64,000 bases of DNA from Lutraria lutraria (lineage: Eukaryota; Mollusca; Bivalvia; Venerida; Mactridae): the NCBI GenBank assembly GCA_964023205.1, contig OZ026850.1, positions 1,386,368 through 1,450,367 of the forward strand. Reading direction: 5' to 3'. The notes under the pieces are model-generated. The model searched no databases. It was given only the letters and a program-made list of their open reading frames with translations, and was not told the origin of the DNA. The translations under genes and the position numbers were made by a program. Every line of letters begins with the position of its first letter. Within the stretch, counting starts at the first letter, position 1. Shown here in pieces: positions 36,001 through 46,962 of the stretch.

Positions 36001-36174
36001 CTACTAAAAACTGATGCAACTTGCACCGCCTTATTCTGCGCTTGGTCACGTAGCACACAAATTCGACTTATTTTCTCCATATCAGGGTTTTGGCAAATTT
36101 TATGCGATATATTTTTCAAATTTCAAATGAAATGCGGACATTTCATTGGACGAGAAATTAGGACAAACTGTAAG
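30077..36174. mobile_element. 6.1-kb foldback-type element with long inverted repeats
   Basis: The left arm (30077 to about 31480) and right arm (about 34500 to 36174) are inverted copies. They begin cttacagtttgtcctaatttctcg and end with its complement. Each arm has a ~330-bp unique outer part, then tandem units of about 355 bp (left: GATGGCCGCCAT near 30417, 30770, 31123; right: GGCGGCCATC near 34781, 35134, 35486, 35838). The centre (31.5-34.5 kb) has no recognisable intact transposase. Small ORFs in the arms are repeat-derived. No target-site duplication was readable. Long arms built of subrepeats are typical of Foldback-like or MULE-like elements; the class is not determined. Confidence 0.85.
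31490..34490. other. Core of the foldback-type element, decayed, unidentified
   Basis: Short open stretches are seen: 62 codons at 31883-32071 (minus), about 60 codons near 32530-32700 (minus, with RIQEELEWLRSVHEIV), and 33857-34048 (plus) followed by a shifted frame with KIIDLVLDLTEE ... VIGT. The last vaguely recalls a piggyBac-type core but lacks its conserved motifs. They may be remnants of a transposase or a captured gene. Confidence 0.35.
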
Positions 36175-36668
36175 TACATTCATTTTATATCGAATTACAA
36201 GGTTAGCTAATTGAAGCGAAATGAACCCGAGTTAAACACGAACTGTATCATGAATCATGCTCAAACATTAGAAATGTTACATATGTCATGTTTTTTTATT
36301 AATTCTGTTCTGAATTAGAAATGCATCTGTTACAAGTACATATGTACGTATGTATAACTCAATCGAGTTTAAGAGCCGTGTGCTGTACTGTGCACTCACC
36401 GTGACTTCTGATTAGGACCACAATACCTTTGATTTTATGACGTCTCTTTTCGTTTCAAAGAAAGACATATTTATGTTATAATACTATTAACTGAGATAAA
36501 TGGGAAATTTTAGGCTTAATGATCCCGATTTCTATTGATTACATTGCAGATACGTCATATTTTGGTCACCGGCTTTGTAGTTTTACTGATAGGTTAAGCT
36601 GAAATCCAGGTCGGTTCTGATTTTCAGAACGTTCGGTGTTCTAGGTATGTTCATGTTGTTTTTGCAGT

Positions 36669-37035
36669 CTACTTGCGGTAGATATCTTTACTTGATGATG
36701 ATGATGGTGGTAGGCCTGGAAGCCGGAAGCCTGGTGTGAGTGGAATTATTTTTATTAGCCGAAGTGGTGCCTCCGTTTCTATTTCTTCGACCCACCTTAC
36801 CGGGACACCAAGGTTCACTGCAAACAGTCCTAAAACATTGTACGAATAATTAGCTTGTTTTGTTTCTTTACATTGGGTGATATGGCACCGTTTGCAGATA
36901 ATGTTACATTTAGAAATGGCATACAGTTCACATTTCATGTGCTCTTAAAATACTTAACATTACATACCTATCCATATCATTCCCAATAACTTGTCTGTTT
37001 TCCAACATGACGTATTAATTTGGGCCCGTATTCAT
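36669..37035 (-). pseudogene. Partial duplicate of the DUF4326 gene exon 2 and its upstream intron
   Basis: 36669-36830 matches 43770-43925 (same orientation, roughly 80%), covering the exon segment encoding EPWYPGKVGRRNRN through the Ser-rich SSSSSKDIY. 36960-37030 matches the adjoining intron sequence at 44090-44150 (ttttctgttttccaacatga). Sequence at 36560-36660 matches 42560-42620. The DUF4326 domain itself is absent and a frameshift separates the PGKVGRRNRN and SSSSKDIY segments, so it cannot encode the protein. Confidence 0.8.
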
Positions 37036-37245
37036 AAGGGTAAAAAATAGTCCTTATGGTTCAGGGTTTACCTTCGATTTCTATTATTTTCCCTTAGATA
37101 TGAGGAAATTTTTTAGGCGCTATTCATGAAGTCGCTTAAATTTCCCGATATTCTCCTTAAATATTAAGGTACACATATATAAGGAAAAGGGTTAAGAGAA
37201 AAATAAAATGGCCGAATGGTAGACACATCTAAACGTTATTTTACA

Positions 37246-37390
37246 TGTTAGTAGTATGAAAGTACAGGTATTAAATGTGGTTCTTGTTTATTTAGGGATG
37301 ACATAATCTGGCTGTCAATGAAAAGTAGGTCAAACCCACTACAGGTATTAAATGTGGTTCTTGTTTATTTAGGATTATATAATCAAGAGC
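37246..37390 (+). repeat. Inverted repeat, left copy (partner 41815-41962)
   Basis: About 145 bp matching 41815-41962 in reverse complement at about 95%. It contains an internal direct repeat, acaggtattaaatgtggttc, twice 80 bp apart. The pair brackets 4.4 kb containing the C2H2 gene remnant. Confidence 0.88.
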
Positions 37391-39020
37391 AATGTATGGT
37401 TTAACTTTGGGGCGTTTTTTTAGAAATCGAAACCTTATGAAGTTGGGTCAGTATCGTTAAACTCTTTCATATGTCTATCAAAGCATTATGAATCTTAATG
37501 AAAAAATATCGAACACTTTGAAAGATACTGAACTTGATTAAAGTTGTGTAAAAAAACAAACTAATACATTTTTATGTGTCACCATTGTAGTGCTACCCTT
37601 TTAAGCAAACGAAAATTTAGCATTCATAACAGAACCTGGCATTCCGGTGATAATGTACTTAAAATGCATATACTGCTAAATTTGATCTTTTGTGTACATT
37701 TATACTGCTTAATGATAAATGTTAGTATTCTTTTATATTAATTTGAGTATTGTTTTTCTTATAGCAATAAGCTTAAATTTGGTAAATACATTTGTTCGTT
37801 GAGTTGCTCATCATAAGCTCATTTCTGAAGAACGTTACACAGAATTGTAATAATAAATGTTTATTAATGAAATATATGACGCGTTTCTCATTCTTTGAAA
37901 TGAAATACAAAAATGTATGTCGTTATCATGTATATTTCAACGAATATCATTAATAATCAGTGCTGAGTGTACAAACGATCAAAGCGATTTTACAAACTAT
38001 AAAATAATTAAGTTATAAAAACATCTCAATACTTATTGATATCTCATTATAACAACAGTATACTGTAGCGGAATTCATTCTCATTCGGCCATTAAGTTAT
38101 GTTATTGTTCAGATAAATGTAAGTGCATTGACACAGCGGGAATTAAATCTTATGTAATTGTCTGCTGTCTTTGCATTGATTTGTGTATAATAACATTACT
38201 CTGTATCTCATAGAATTGCTAATGTGTGTTGAATGTGAAACCTTTTAGTTTGTACATCACATCATTAAATTGTACTGTTCTGTAAAGTAACAACGTTACA
38301 CCACAAAACACCACATAAGTATGGTAATGTGTTAGATATGTCAACTTCGGGTTTGTGTATTGTACTATAGTTCTGATAAAACATCACAATGTATGATAAG
38401 AAAAACGTCACAAATACTTTACTAAATCAAATATTTTATTCAAACACATCTATCTATAAACAAGTATACATACAACTATACTAGTATATAAATCATATAC
38501 TTAATGAAATATAAGTTATAATAAATACATGGACAACAAGAAAATGTGTTACATTTAATGTACATGTATTTACTTGTAGTATTTGTTTTAGATTATATAT
38601 GAATGTATCAACTTTAAAAACATTGTAAGCAAACATGTTCTTGAATATGCATGTCTACAATACTAACAGCACAAGTGAATCCAATAAGTAATCGTGTAAT
38701 AAAAATTCATTTTCATTTTTCATCCTCAGGCTCTCCAGTTCCTTTGATGCCACTTAACGTTTTCCCAATACAAATGTAGTTTCAAGAATATGACTATTTT
38801 GCTTACATTGAATGATATTTGAAACCAATAAATTTCTTTTACATCTTTTGCTCACATAGCGTGAAGCTGAGGTCAAAATTTCAGCAATTCATCTTCAATA
38901 ACGACAAGGTCTCTCAGTGAAATCTCGATTGTTTGTAGTTCTTGCGAGGTTAAAATTCGAATAAATACTTTGAAAATCACTTTTTGAATTGCTTAAGATG
39001 AAAGAAGACGTCCGTTAAAC
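37391..39020. other. AT-rich spacer downstream of the C2H2 gene
   Basis: No ORF. attttattc near 38430 gives AATAAA on the minus strand and could serve the C2H2 gene as a polyadenylation signal. Confidence 0.4.
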
Positions 39021-39030
39021 ATATTGTTTC

Positions 39031-39739
39031 TCACAGATCCGAATCCTCGTTTTCATCATCATTTTCTTCTTCCAACTTGGGACTGGTGTAACTGTCCAAC
39101 ACTTTATCGAAAAGAAATCGCCGCTTAAGGATGGCGTATCTTACAGCTTCCTCCTCCTCATAGTCCTCCGTGTCGATAAGTTTACAAACCGTCTTCTTTA
39201 TAGCTTTATAGATAGGATCTCGCTTCATAGCATCAAACCAAATCAGTTTAGCGCTAAAAATGTTCATTAAAATGGTTCTAAAAGCTCTTCTGATATTTTC
39301 AAAAACTTCATCTTTGGCTTCGTGTCTAGTGAGATTAGAATCTTCCTCCTTAAAGTTCATGCACTTTGTCTTCATACTGAGACTGGCATTCTTGAAACAC
39401 TTCATCTACGATGTCTTGCCAAGGATCCGAATCCAAAGATATCTCAGAAGTGTCGGACAAGTTGTCGCCACTGGTCTCAGAAATGTCGGACATGTTCTCA
39501 TCGCTGATCTCAGAAGTGTCGGACATGTTCTCATCGCTGATCTCAGAAGTGTCGGACATTTTTTCGTCGCTGATCTCAGACTCGTTTGTATCATCATCAG
39601 ATCCAAAGATATCCTCTTGTACAGACATGTCAGACAATGCATCATTATCCGAAACTGTGTTTGAATGCATAGACTGTTTGTGTCGCAACATATTATCCCG
39701 TCTTCCGAAATATCTTAAACAAATATCGCACTGATGCAT
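39031..39739 (-). pseudogene. C2H2 zinc-finger gene with acidic repeats, one frameshift
   Basis: From the Met at about 39739 the protein opens with one C2H2 finger (CDICLRYFGRRDNMLRHKQSMH). It is followed by four or so copies of an acidic 11-residue repeat (SDTSEISDENM) and a helical tail rich in acidic residues (KRRFLFDKVLDSY, then EEENDDENEDSDL). The frame closes at 39350 after KVHEL and resumes one base off with KEEDSNLTRHE. A single extra T in a ctttaag run near 39350-39356 explains it. Single-finger proteins with such tails recur in invertebrate genomes, in my recollection often as multi-copy, possibly mobile-element-linked genes. Either a young pseudogene or a base-calling error. Confidence 0.7.
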
Positions 39740-41814
39740 CCCAGTCAACGCCCTTAGCAGAAATGAGGAGGAGGTCTGATAACTTTGGTTGTTATACCTA
39801 TCCCATGCAAGTTATGTTGTCGGTGTTTCGTTTGGTGTGTTTCAAGTAAAGCATTCTGTTTTGGTTTCTGAATCTTAATCAGAGTTTTGCTTGGAATGCT
39901 TGCGCTTTGTTGCCTCTACTCATCATATCCTCCTCATATCCTCCTCATCCTCATTTCACCCTCCTCTACACTCCTCATAGTGTCGGTGCATCGTAATTCC
40001 AACATGAGAAACTAACCAACTAATTAATAACTAACTAACAACACTCCTCTTTACTCATTGTGTTTTATGTATCTTTTGTAATATATGAACCGACACACAA
40101 TCTCGTGGAAAAGGAGTTTTTGCTATAATAATATTAATTTACAATCTATTAAACTGATGGAGCATTCAACATATTTGATTGCAGTGACAACAGAGTATTC
40201 ATTATACACCTTGTTTTTTTTCTAAAGCATACATTGTACATGTGTATTGTCTTTGTGACATACTGCTTTGTGATATACATATAATGGTTAAGTAAGTACT
40301 TGTCTGGAGTACTGTATGTGAATATTTGATACTGAATAAACATTATGTTATGTTATTATTATGTTATGATATGTTATTATTATGTTATGTTATTATTATA
40401 TTATGTATTGCATTCCCAAAAGAATCCTAAAATAGACTGAAGATCTAAAATCTAAATATGAGTTGTTGAAAGTTACTCATGTAAGCTGTGAAGCTTGTTC
40501 ATGAAATACTCTTTGAACTATGTATTATGTTATCTAATGCATGTATACAGACATAAAAATCCTTTGTTAGCAATAAATGTATACTAATTTTAAACACAAG
40601 ATACAAGTAGATACAAGATACACATAGTTGAATCTTATCTTTTCTTTTCATTAATATCAAAATAATAACGTATTTTAAGTTTGAATAAATATAATAGATA
40701 CATTATCAAGTGTCAATAATTAATCATTGACAATTCTAATTTTAACAACACAGGCTGTGAATCTTCCGAAATATTTATTTCAACAATTAAGAACGAAACA
40801 GAACACATTGTATTAAGAGTAGGAAGTACGTCACCAAAACATTCGCGAATTTCTTATTCAAATTCCTTGTATACTTATTACCGCGAATGCCCGTATAATA
40901 ACTCACACATGCGCGTGCTTCCACTTTCGTTTCCGCCAAGTTGCATTTGTTGACAGTGATCTAGACTATTGTTTACATTGCATGCCGCGACTTTAAAAAA
41001 AATTTCGTCGCTGATTTATGTCATTTCTACAGTCAAGTCAATTTATCGTTCTTACAGTCATTTAAATTCAATTCAAATTAATATATTGCTATATAATTGT
41101 ATCGCATTTTAATGCATTTTATCTCTTAAAATACTGTTTTGATATTTATGCAAATGACAGATGATTCGCACATTGGTTGGATTTTAGTACTGTCGCAGGA
41201 ATTCCCCGCGTGACCCCGTATCTCGCATTTTATCTGCCGATTCGCGGTGAAAAGTATACAAGGTAAAAATCAGTATGACCGTCAGTGAGTCAAGGAATGC
41301 AAGCAGTTGACGTATGTTTTTATTGTATTTTTATGTTTTTTGATACGATGAAGAATTGTTTATGCGATTTAAATTTGTTTTATGATTGCATACTAGTACT
41401 GTCTTGAATTTTAAGCTAAGTAAAGAGTAAAGACTCGGGGGGTAATTCGTATGACCTGTATACATATCAATTGCGACTCGTTTATTTCTTCTAACAAGCA
41501 ACAACCCTTTTCAAGTCGGATCGTGTTGATCTTGATTATATCATTCATAAATAACTAGAAATGTGTCTGGGGACAAGAATGAGAGCTAAGTCAAAAAGGG
41601 ACCATAACTCCTGAGGAAGCAGAAATCAAATTTGATTTGTATTTTATTAATATACACGTTCATGTAAAATATGAAACCAATCCGTAAGAAGACTTTTTTC
41701 CTTATTTCAAATTGCTTAAATTTTCACCTGGGCCTTAGCCGTACTGTATGCATGCTGCTTGTTGTGATATTTATATACGTTGGTTTGCTGGTTCAAATAC
41801 AGAAGTAACATTGA
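39740..41814. other. Spacer with TTATG microsatellite
   Basis: 40345-40405 is a short ttatg/ttatta microsatellite. 39940-39985 has several cctcctca words. 41560-41720 resembles a dispersed 'gggaccataactcctgagg' repeat common in bivalve DNA (recollection). No gene is supported. Confidence 0.4.
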
Positions 41815-41962
41815 TTATATAATCCTAAATAAACAGGAACCACATTTAATACCTGTAGTGGGTTTGACCTACTTTTCATTGACATACAGTTGAACCAGGT
41901 TATGTCATCCCTAAATAAACAAGAACCACATTTAATACCTGTACTTTCATACTACTAATATG
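41815..41962 (-). repeat. Inverted repeat, right copy (partner 37246-37390)
   Basis: Reverse complement of 37246-37390 with an extra 12-base segment (gttgaaccaggt) near 41892. Confidence 0.88.
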
Positions 41963-43022
41963 TATAGTTTACATTACCTGCCTCTTTGTATACTCAACTT
42001 ATGCAGAATGTTATATCTCATACATCAAGACATGCTCGAAGAAAAGGTTAAACGTTATAAGCATTAAATTAATCGGTTGAAACCGTTCCCGATAAATCAC
42101 TTTTTTAAATATCTGGCTGACTGACAGTTATCATCGCATCGTCCATGAATTCTATGATGACTTTTATACGTTTACAATAGAAGCTAGGAACCAGACTAAA
42201 TTAGCATATGCAGCACGAGAATTATGACGTCATCCTTCCCTGAAATGTGTGTACTGAAAGTAATTATTGTAGTAACCCGAGGGAGAGGATTGTTTAGATT
42301 TTTACGACTGATTTGTATTGCTCGTTTACGATATTACATAGCCATTGAATTGAACTATCGGAACTATATTCTTAGGCGGAAGCTAGGTTAATGGAAGCTG
42401 TTCGGTATGCAGGAAAAGTGAAAACTGAGCGATTTTTGAAATACGGTAATAACTTTATTGTTCGTACCGAACAACAAAAATCGCTAAGTTTTATATATAT
42501 CATTATTTTTGGGAGAAAAAAAACTGGAATCTGTAGCAAATGTATTTAATCTGAATATCTAGATTGGCCTAAATTTTCAGTACGTTCGGTGTTATGTGTG
42601 TGTTCTTGTTTTTGCACTAAATTCCTAACAATGTAGTCTGGTTCCCGTCGTACTATGCTATGTAATACTATCACATAGTGTAAGGGGCAGGTAATTCAGG
42701 TATAATGCGACAAGCTGGCAAAAGCGGTCCGGCCCGGTCTAGTCCGTTCTGTACAGTAAATTCTTTACCAAAACGTTCATGAGTTTAATACATGACTTGT
42801 CCCTTTTGTCTGGTACGTAAAACATATCAGTAAAGTTTATTTTGTGCGATTTTATTTTAATAAATAAGTTTTAATCAACATACAATTTACCAATAACCCT
42901 ATATCATTGAAAAGGGACTCAACTCGAGATCGGTACAAGAAAAACTAGCAAACTATCACAGTAAGGGTTTAGAGTCGCAGACGAAAGATTTTGAGTTTTG
43001 CTTCATATCTACTGATCTGAGG

Positions 43023-43066
43023 CAAGGACTTATATACATACATATATGTATGTATATAAGTCCTTG
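43023..43066. repeat. 44-bp perfect palindrome
   Basis: The 22-base arm starting caaggacttatatacataca is followed with no spacer by its exact complement. ctgagg flanks both sides in direct orientation (43016-43021 and 43069-43074). It could extrude as a cruciform. No element was recognised around it. Confidence 0.95.
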
Positions 43067-43387
43067 TCTGAGGTAGTGTTTTCTATTAAACACATCATCT
43101 CTATCATCAATATACAGTAACATCTTACACAACAACCTCCACGATATTATGATAATCTCAATGCATGACTCTGTGAAGTCTGTAATGCACGAAAATTAAA
43201 TCATCGCTTATAAGCTAAACAATGCTGTCTTTAGTATCTTCTTCGCCTGACTAAGTGGCTTAGTTTCAAACATTTCTTTAACCGCTTTGTTCGTTTATTA
43301 TTCATGAGTATTTAAAATACAGTCGTAGGTATATAAGTGCAGTATTTGTTTTTTTGTGTGGGTGCGAAACTTAACGAGAAAAATAGG

Positions 43388-45560
43388 TCAGTCTCCACAA
43401 ACTTCCGACACAAGTTCCATTAACATATGTCCATGGCATCGTTCAGGGTGACACCAGCAACCTAGCGTCTTCCCTTTCAGTTCATCTAATGACTGGTATA
43501 ACGTCTTACCATTGTCAGTGATGGTTTTATTGGAGCGTATGTATTCTTTGAACTGCCTGCAAATTTGTTCTCGGCTACAATTTCTCGATTTAAACGGATT
43601 GTGCCACTTGCTTCCAACAGCTCCTGGTACATAACGTGTCATATCACGACCTATGTACACGTGACCAGGCACTTTGACCCAATCAGCGAGGCTGTTGTAT
43701 CCAATTTTCATTAAATTTTGTTTATGCACATCAACGACTTGAACTCCTATTTCTCTTGATAGATCGTCATACTCGAGGTAGATATCTTTACTAGATGATG
43801 ACGATAGGAGTGATTGTTGGCCGGAAGTCTGGCGAGCGGAATTACTTTTATTAGCCGAAGTGGCGCCAGCGTTTCTATTTCTTCGACCCACTTTACCGGG
43901 ATACCAAGGTTCACTGGAGACAAACTGGTGTCGTGTCCTAAAAAAGTGCAAATTTGTGAAAATAATAAAACATAATAAACTAGTTTTGTTTCGTCACATT
44001 AAATGTTAAGCACTGTTTCAATTAAAATTGGCAAATACATAGTAGTTCACATTCCATGTGCTTCTAAAGTCCTTAACATCAAGTACATAATTATGTGTCC
44101 CCGCCACTCCTAATGGCCGGGTTTTCTGTTTTCCAACATGATGTGCTAATTAGAGGTGATAAAAATTACTTTAGATGCAGATCTCTCTAATAAAGTTAAA
44201 CACCTCTTAGACAGATTTCTCTAATACCTCTCTAATATAGACCTCACTAATACAGCCCTCGTCTAATACTTTGCTAATACCCTACTAACACAGCCTTCTC
44301 CAATACGGACTTCACTAATATATGACCTCACTAATACATGACTTCACTGATACATGACCTCACTAATACATGACTTCATTGATACATGACCTCACTGATA
44401 CATTTCTTCACTAATACGTGACTTCATTTATACATGACTTCACTAATACATTACTTCACTGGTACGTGACTTCATTTAAACATGACTTCACTAATACACT
44501 TCTTCACTAATACATGACTTCACTAATATATGACTTCACTAATACATGACTTCACTGATACATGACCTCACTAATACATGACCTCATTGATACATGACCT
44601 CACTGATACATTTCTTCACTAATACGTGACTTCATTTATGCATGACTTCACTAATACATTACTTCACTGGTACGTGACTTCATTTAAACATGACTTCACT
44701 AATACACTTCTTCACTAATACATGACTTCACTAATACGTGACTTCACTAATACATGACTTCACTGATACATGACTTCACTAATACATGACTTTACTAATA
44801 CATGACCTCACTGATACATTTCTTCACTAATGTGTGACTTCATTTATGCATGACTTCACTAAGACATTACTTCACTGGTACGTGACTTCACTAATACGTG
44901 ACTTCATTTAAACATGACTTCACTAATACGTGACTTCATTTATACATGACTTCACTAATACATTACTTCACTGGTACGTGACTTCACTAATACGTGACTT
45001 CACTAATACATGACTTCACTAATACATGACCTCACTAATACATGACCTCATTGATACATGACCTCACTGATACATTTCTTCACTAATACGTGACTTCATT
45101 TATACATGACTTCACTAATACATTACTTCACTGGTACGTGACTTCACTAATACGTGACTTCACTAATACATGACTTCACTAATACGTGACTTCATTTATA
45201 CATGACTTCACTAATACATTACTTCACTGGTACGTGACTTCACTAATACGTACATTACTTGTATTTATAAATACTGTTAAGGGGGGAGGCAAAGAACAAG
45301 AATGAAAATTTATGTTATATTTACCTTTCATCCCAAGTTTTAACTTTTCTTGAGCTCTCAGAAATCTGTTCTGACATGACATCTTTTAATGACACAACTG
45401 ATGTAGTGATGGAATTATTCCTCGAGGAGGGAGTCAGTGTCGAACTACTGTCATTCGATGTTTTCGATATAGAACTACTTTGTGCATTCGATTTCGATGA
45501 CGAGCTTCCAGTAGACGACTTTCGATTCCATACATTTGATCCTGTGTTACCACTCGCCAT
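43388..45560 (-). CDS. DUF4326-domain protein, two exons, 261 aa
   Basis: Exon 1 is 45560-45325 (MASGNTGSNVWNRK ... TWDE, donor AAAG|gtaaat) and exon 2 is 43937-43388 (acceptor ttttttag). They join in phase 2, and 236+550 nt is divisible by three. The N-terminal half is Ser-rich and disordered, with a conserved-looking VSLKDVMSEQISE near residue 60. The C-terminal ~105 residues form a DUF4326 domain: VYIGRDMTRYVPG, KWHNPFKSR, LKGKTLGCWCHPERCHGHML. Its Cys/His cluster (CWCHPERCHGH) suggests metal binding; the family function is unknown to me. It is head-to-head with RIOK3, and the intron is filled by a 16-bp satellite. Intact and probably expressed. Confidence 0.88.
44160..45255. repeat. 16-bp tandem satellite (tgacttcactaataca) with 208-bp higher-order unit
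   Basis: About 68 monomers in the intron of the DUF4326 gene. The distinctive block catttcttcactaa begins at 44401, 44609 and 44817, exactly 208 bp (13 monomers) apart, and again at 45073 (256 bp, 16 monomers). The array therefore grew by copying multi-monomer blocks. Confidence 0.95.
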
Positions 45561-46912
45561 TCCTTATTGTGAGGTGTTATCTAAAGAGCGATATATATAC
45601 ATATATATAATGAAAAATAACTAACATTCCATAGGTATTATTATATAATTCAGTTGCCGACCGGTTTTATACATAATAATACATATATAATGTTAGTTAT
45701 TTTTCATCATTAATTTGCTTGACTCGGATATTTTGTAACATTTTATATACATATTATGTGATACTATATATATATTTAAAATGTTAAAAATAAACGAGTC
45801 AAATAAATTAATAATGAAAAATAATTAACATTCCACAGGTACCAGAACATTATAAATACATTTACATACAAATGTATCAAGGTAATTTTTATCAAAATCG
45901 AATAATATATACGTATCTGGTTATATATTTAAAATCAATAGACTCGTGAACATGCCGGGTCAAAAACGTATCCGGACATTGTTTTTTAACCACACCATAA
46001 TCCACACATCATAGGCGCTTATAAAGAACAAAGGTGTACGTTTCAATATGGTAAATAAATGAAAACAACTTACTAGAAATCTTACGATTAATCTCTCTCA
46101 ATAACCCAAATAGAAATAACTAACATCGAGCGATTCGAATAACTTCTTGTTGAATATGCGTTTGTGATTATTATTTCCTTATTTAAACAATTTCGATTTC
46201 ACAACAGTTTGATCCGGGTGAAATGGGCGCTTACTTGCATTGCACAACAAACTGACATTCGGTCATGTATATATAATTCATTACAGCATACTACTATTTA
46301 TAGGTCATACTGTCAGTATAATAGCGCAAACAGATTCAAGAGAATTTATTCTTGTTAAGTATACATTGGAATAAGATCTGTGTGAACCTGAAATTGGTGT
46401 TGTTTATCTTGACTAAGTAAAAACTAAAATATAGGTAAGATGATTTCGTTAGTTCATCAGTAATAAATAAGTTATAAAGTTTATAGGCTCAATTCATAGT
46501 CTTTATAATAAAAGTAAACCGTTGTGGGACTTTATAGTTATATCTAAGTCCAACAAATTAAACCATGAAGGCAAGATTCTTTTTTTGGTGTGGCGGGCCT
46601 CTTCTAGTCCAAGTTATTAGAGTTAATTTAAAATTAGACTGTTAGTCACTTAGTGACAGCGAGACACTTTCGAATTGGCTGTCAGATGGTCTTTCCGAAT
46701 AAGTTCATGCAATCGGTCAACTGAAAATCCGATCAAGTACAGCGAGGCCTCGTCCATCTTGGGGTCACTTCTGAATTCATTTACGAAATCGGCCTTCTGG
46801 AAAGCCGAATTAGCAGGTCCAACTTATAGATCTATATGAAATTATCAATGTTGTGTACTCCTGTGGGGCTCAACTATGATTGCGAAACAATTTTGATATT
46901 TGGTTTCTCTTT
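45561..46912. promoter_or_regulatory. Divergent intergenic region between the DUF4326 gene and RIOK3
   Basis: About 1.35 kb separates the two head-to-head coding starts and should contain both promoters. 45610-45840 holds three related words (aatgaaaaataactaacatt and its complements) that form a large imperfect hairpin with gactcg/cgagtc inside the arms. No TATA box or transcription start could be fixed, and any non-coding first exon of RIOK3 is unassigned. Confidence 0.5.
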
Positions 46913-46962
46913 CAGATACTTCAAAGAAATTAGACATTAAAGAAGGGCAGTATATTATTGTA

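Noticed and set aside
37021..37200. Possible MITE starting gggcccgtattcataagg
   Set aside because: No inverted partner for the end was found nearby.
39260..39734. Plus-strand ORFs of 107-134 codons opposite the C2H2 gene
   Set aside because: They mirror the acidic repeat on the other strand; the minus frame has the zinc finger and the domain logic.
45376..45624. Plus-strand 82-codon ORF
   Set aside because: Antisense shadow of DUF4326 gene exon 1, which has splice phase and homology support.
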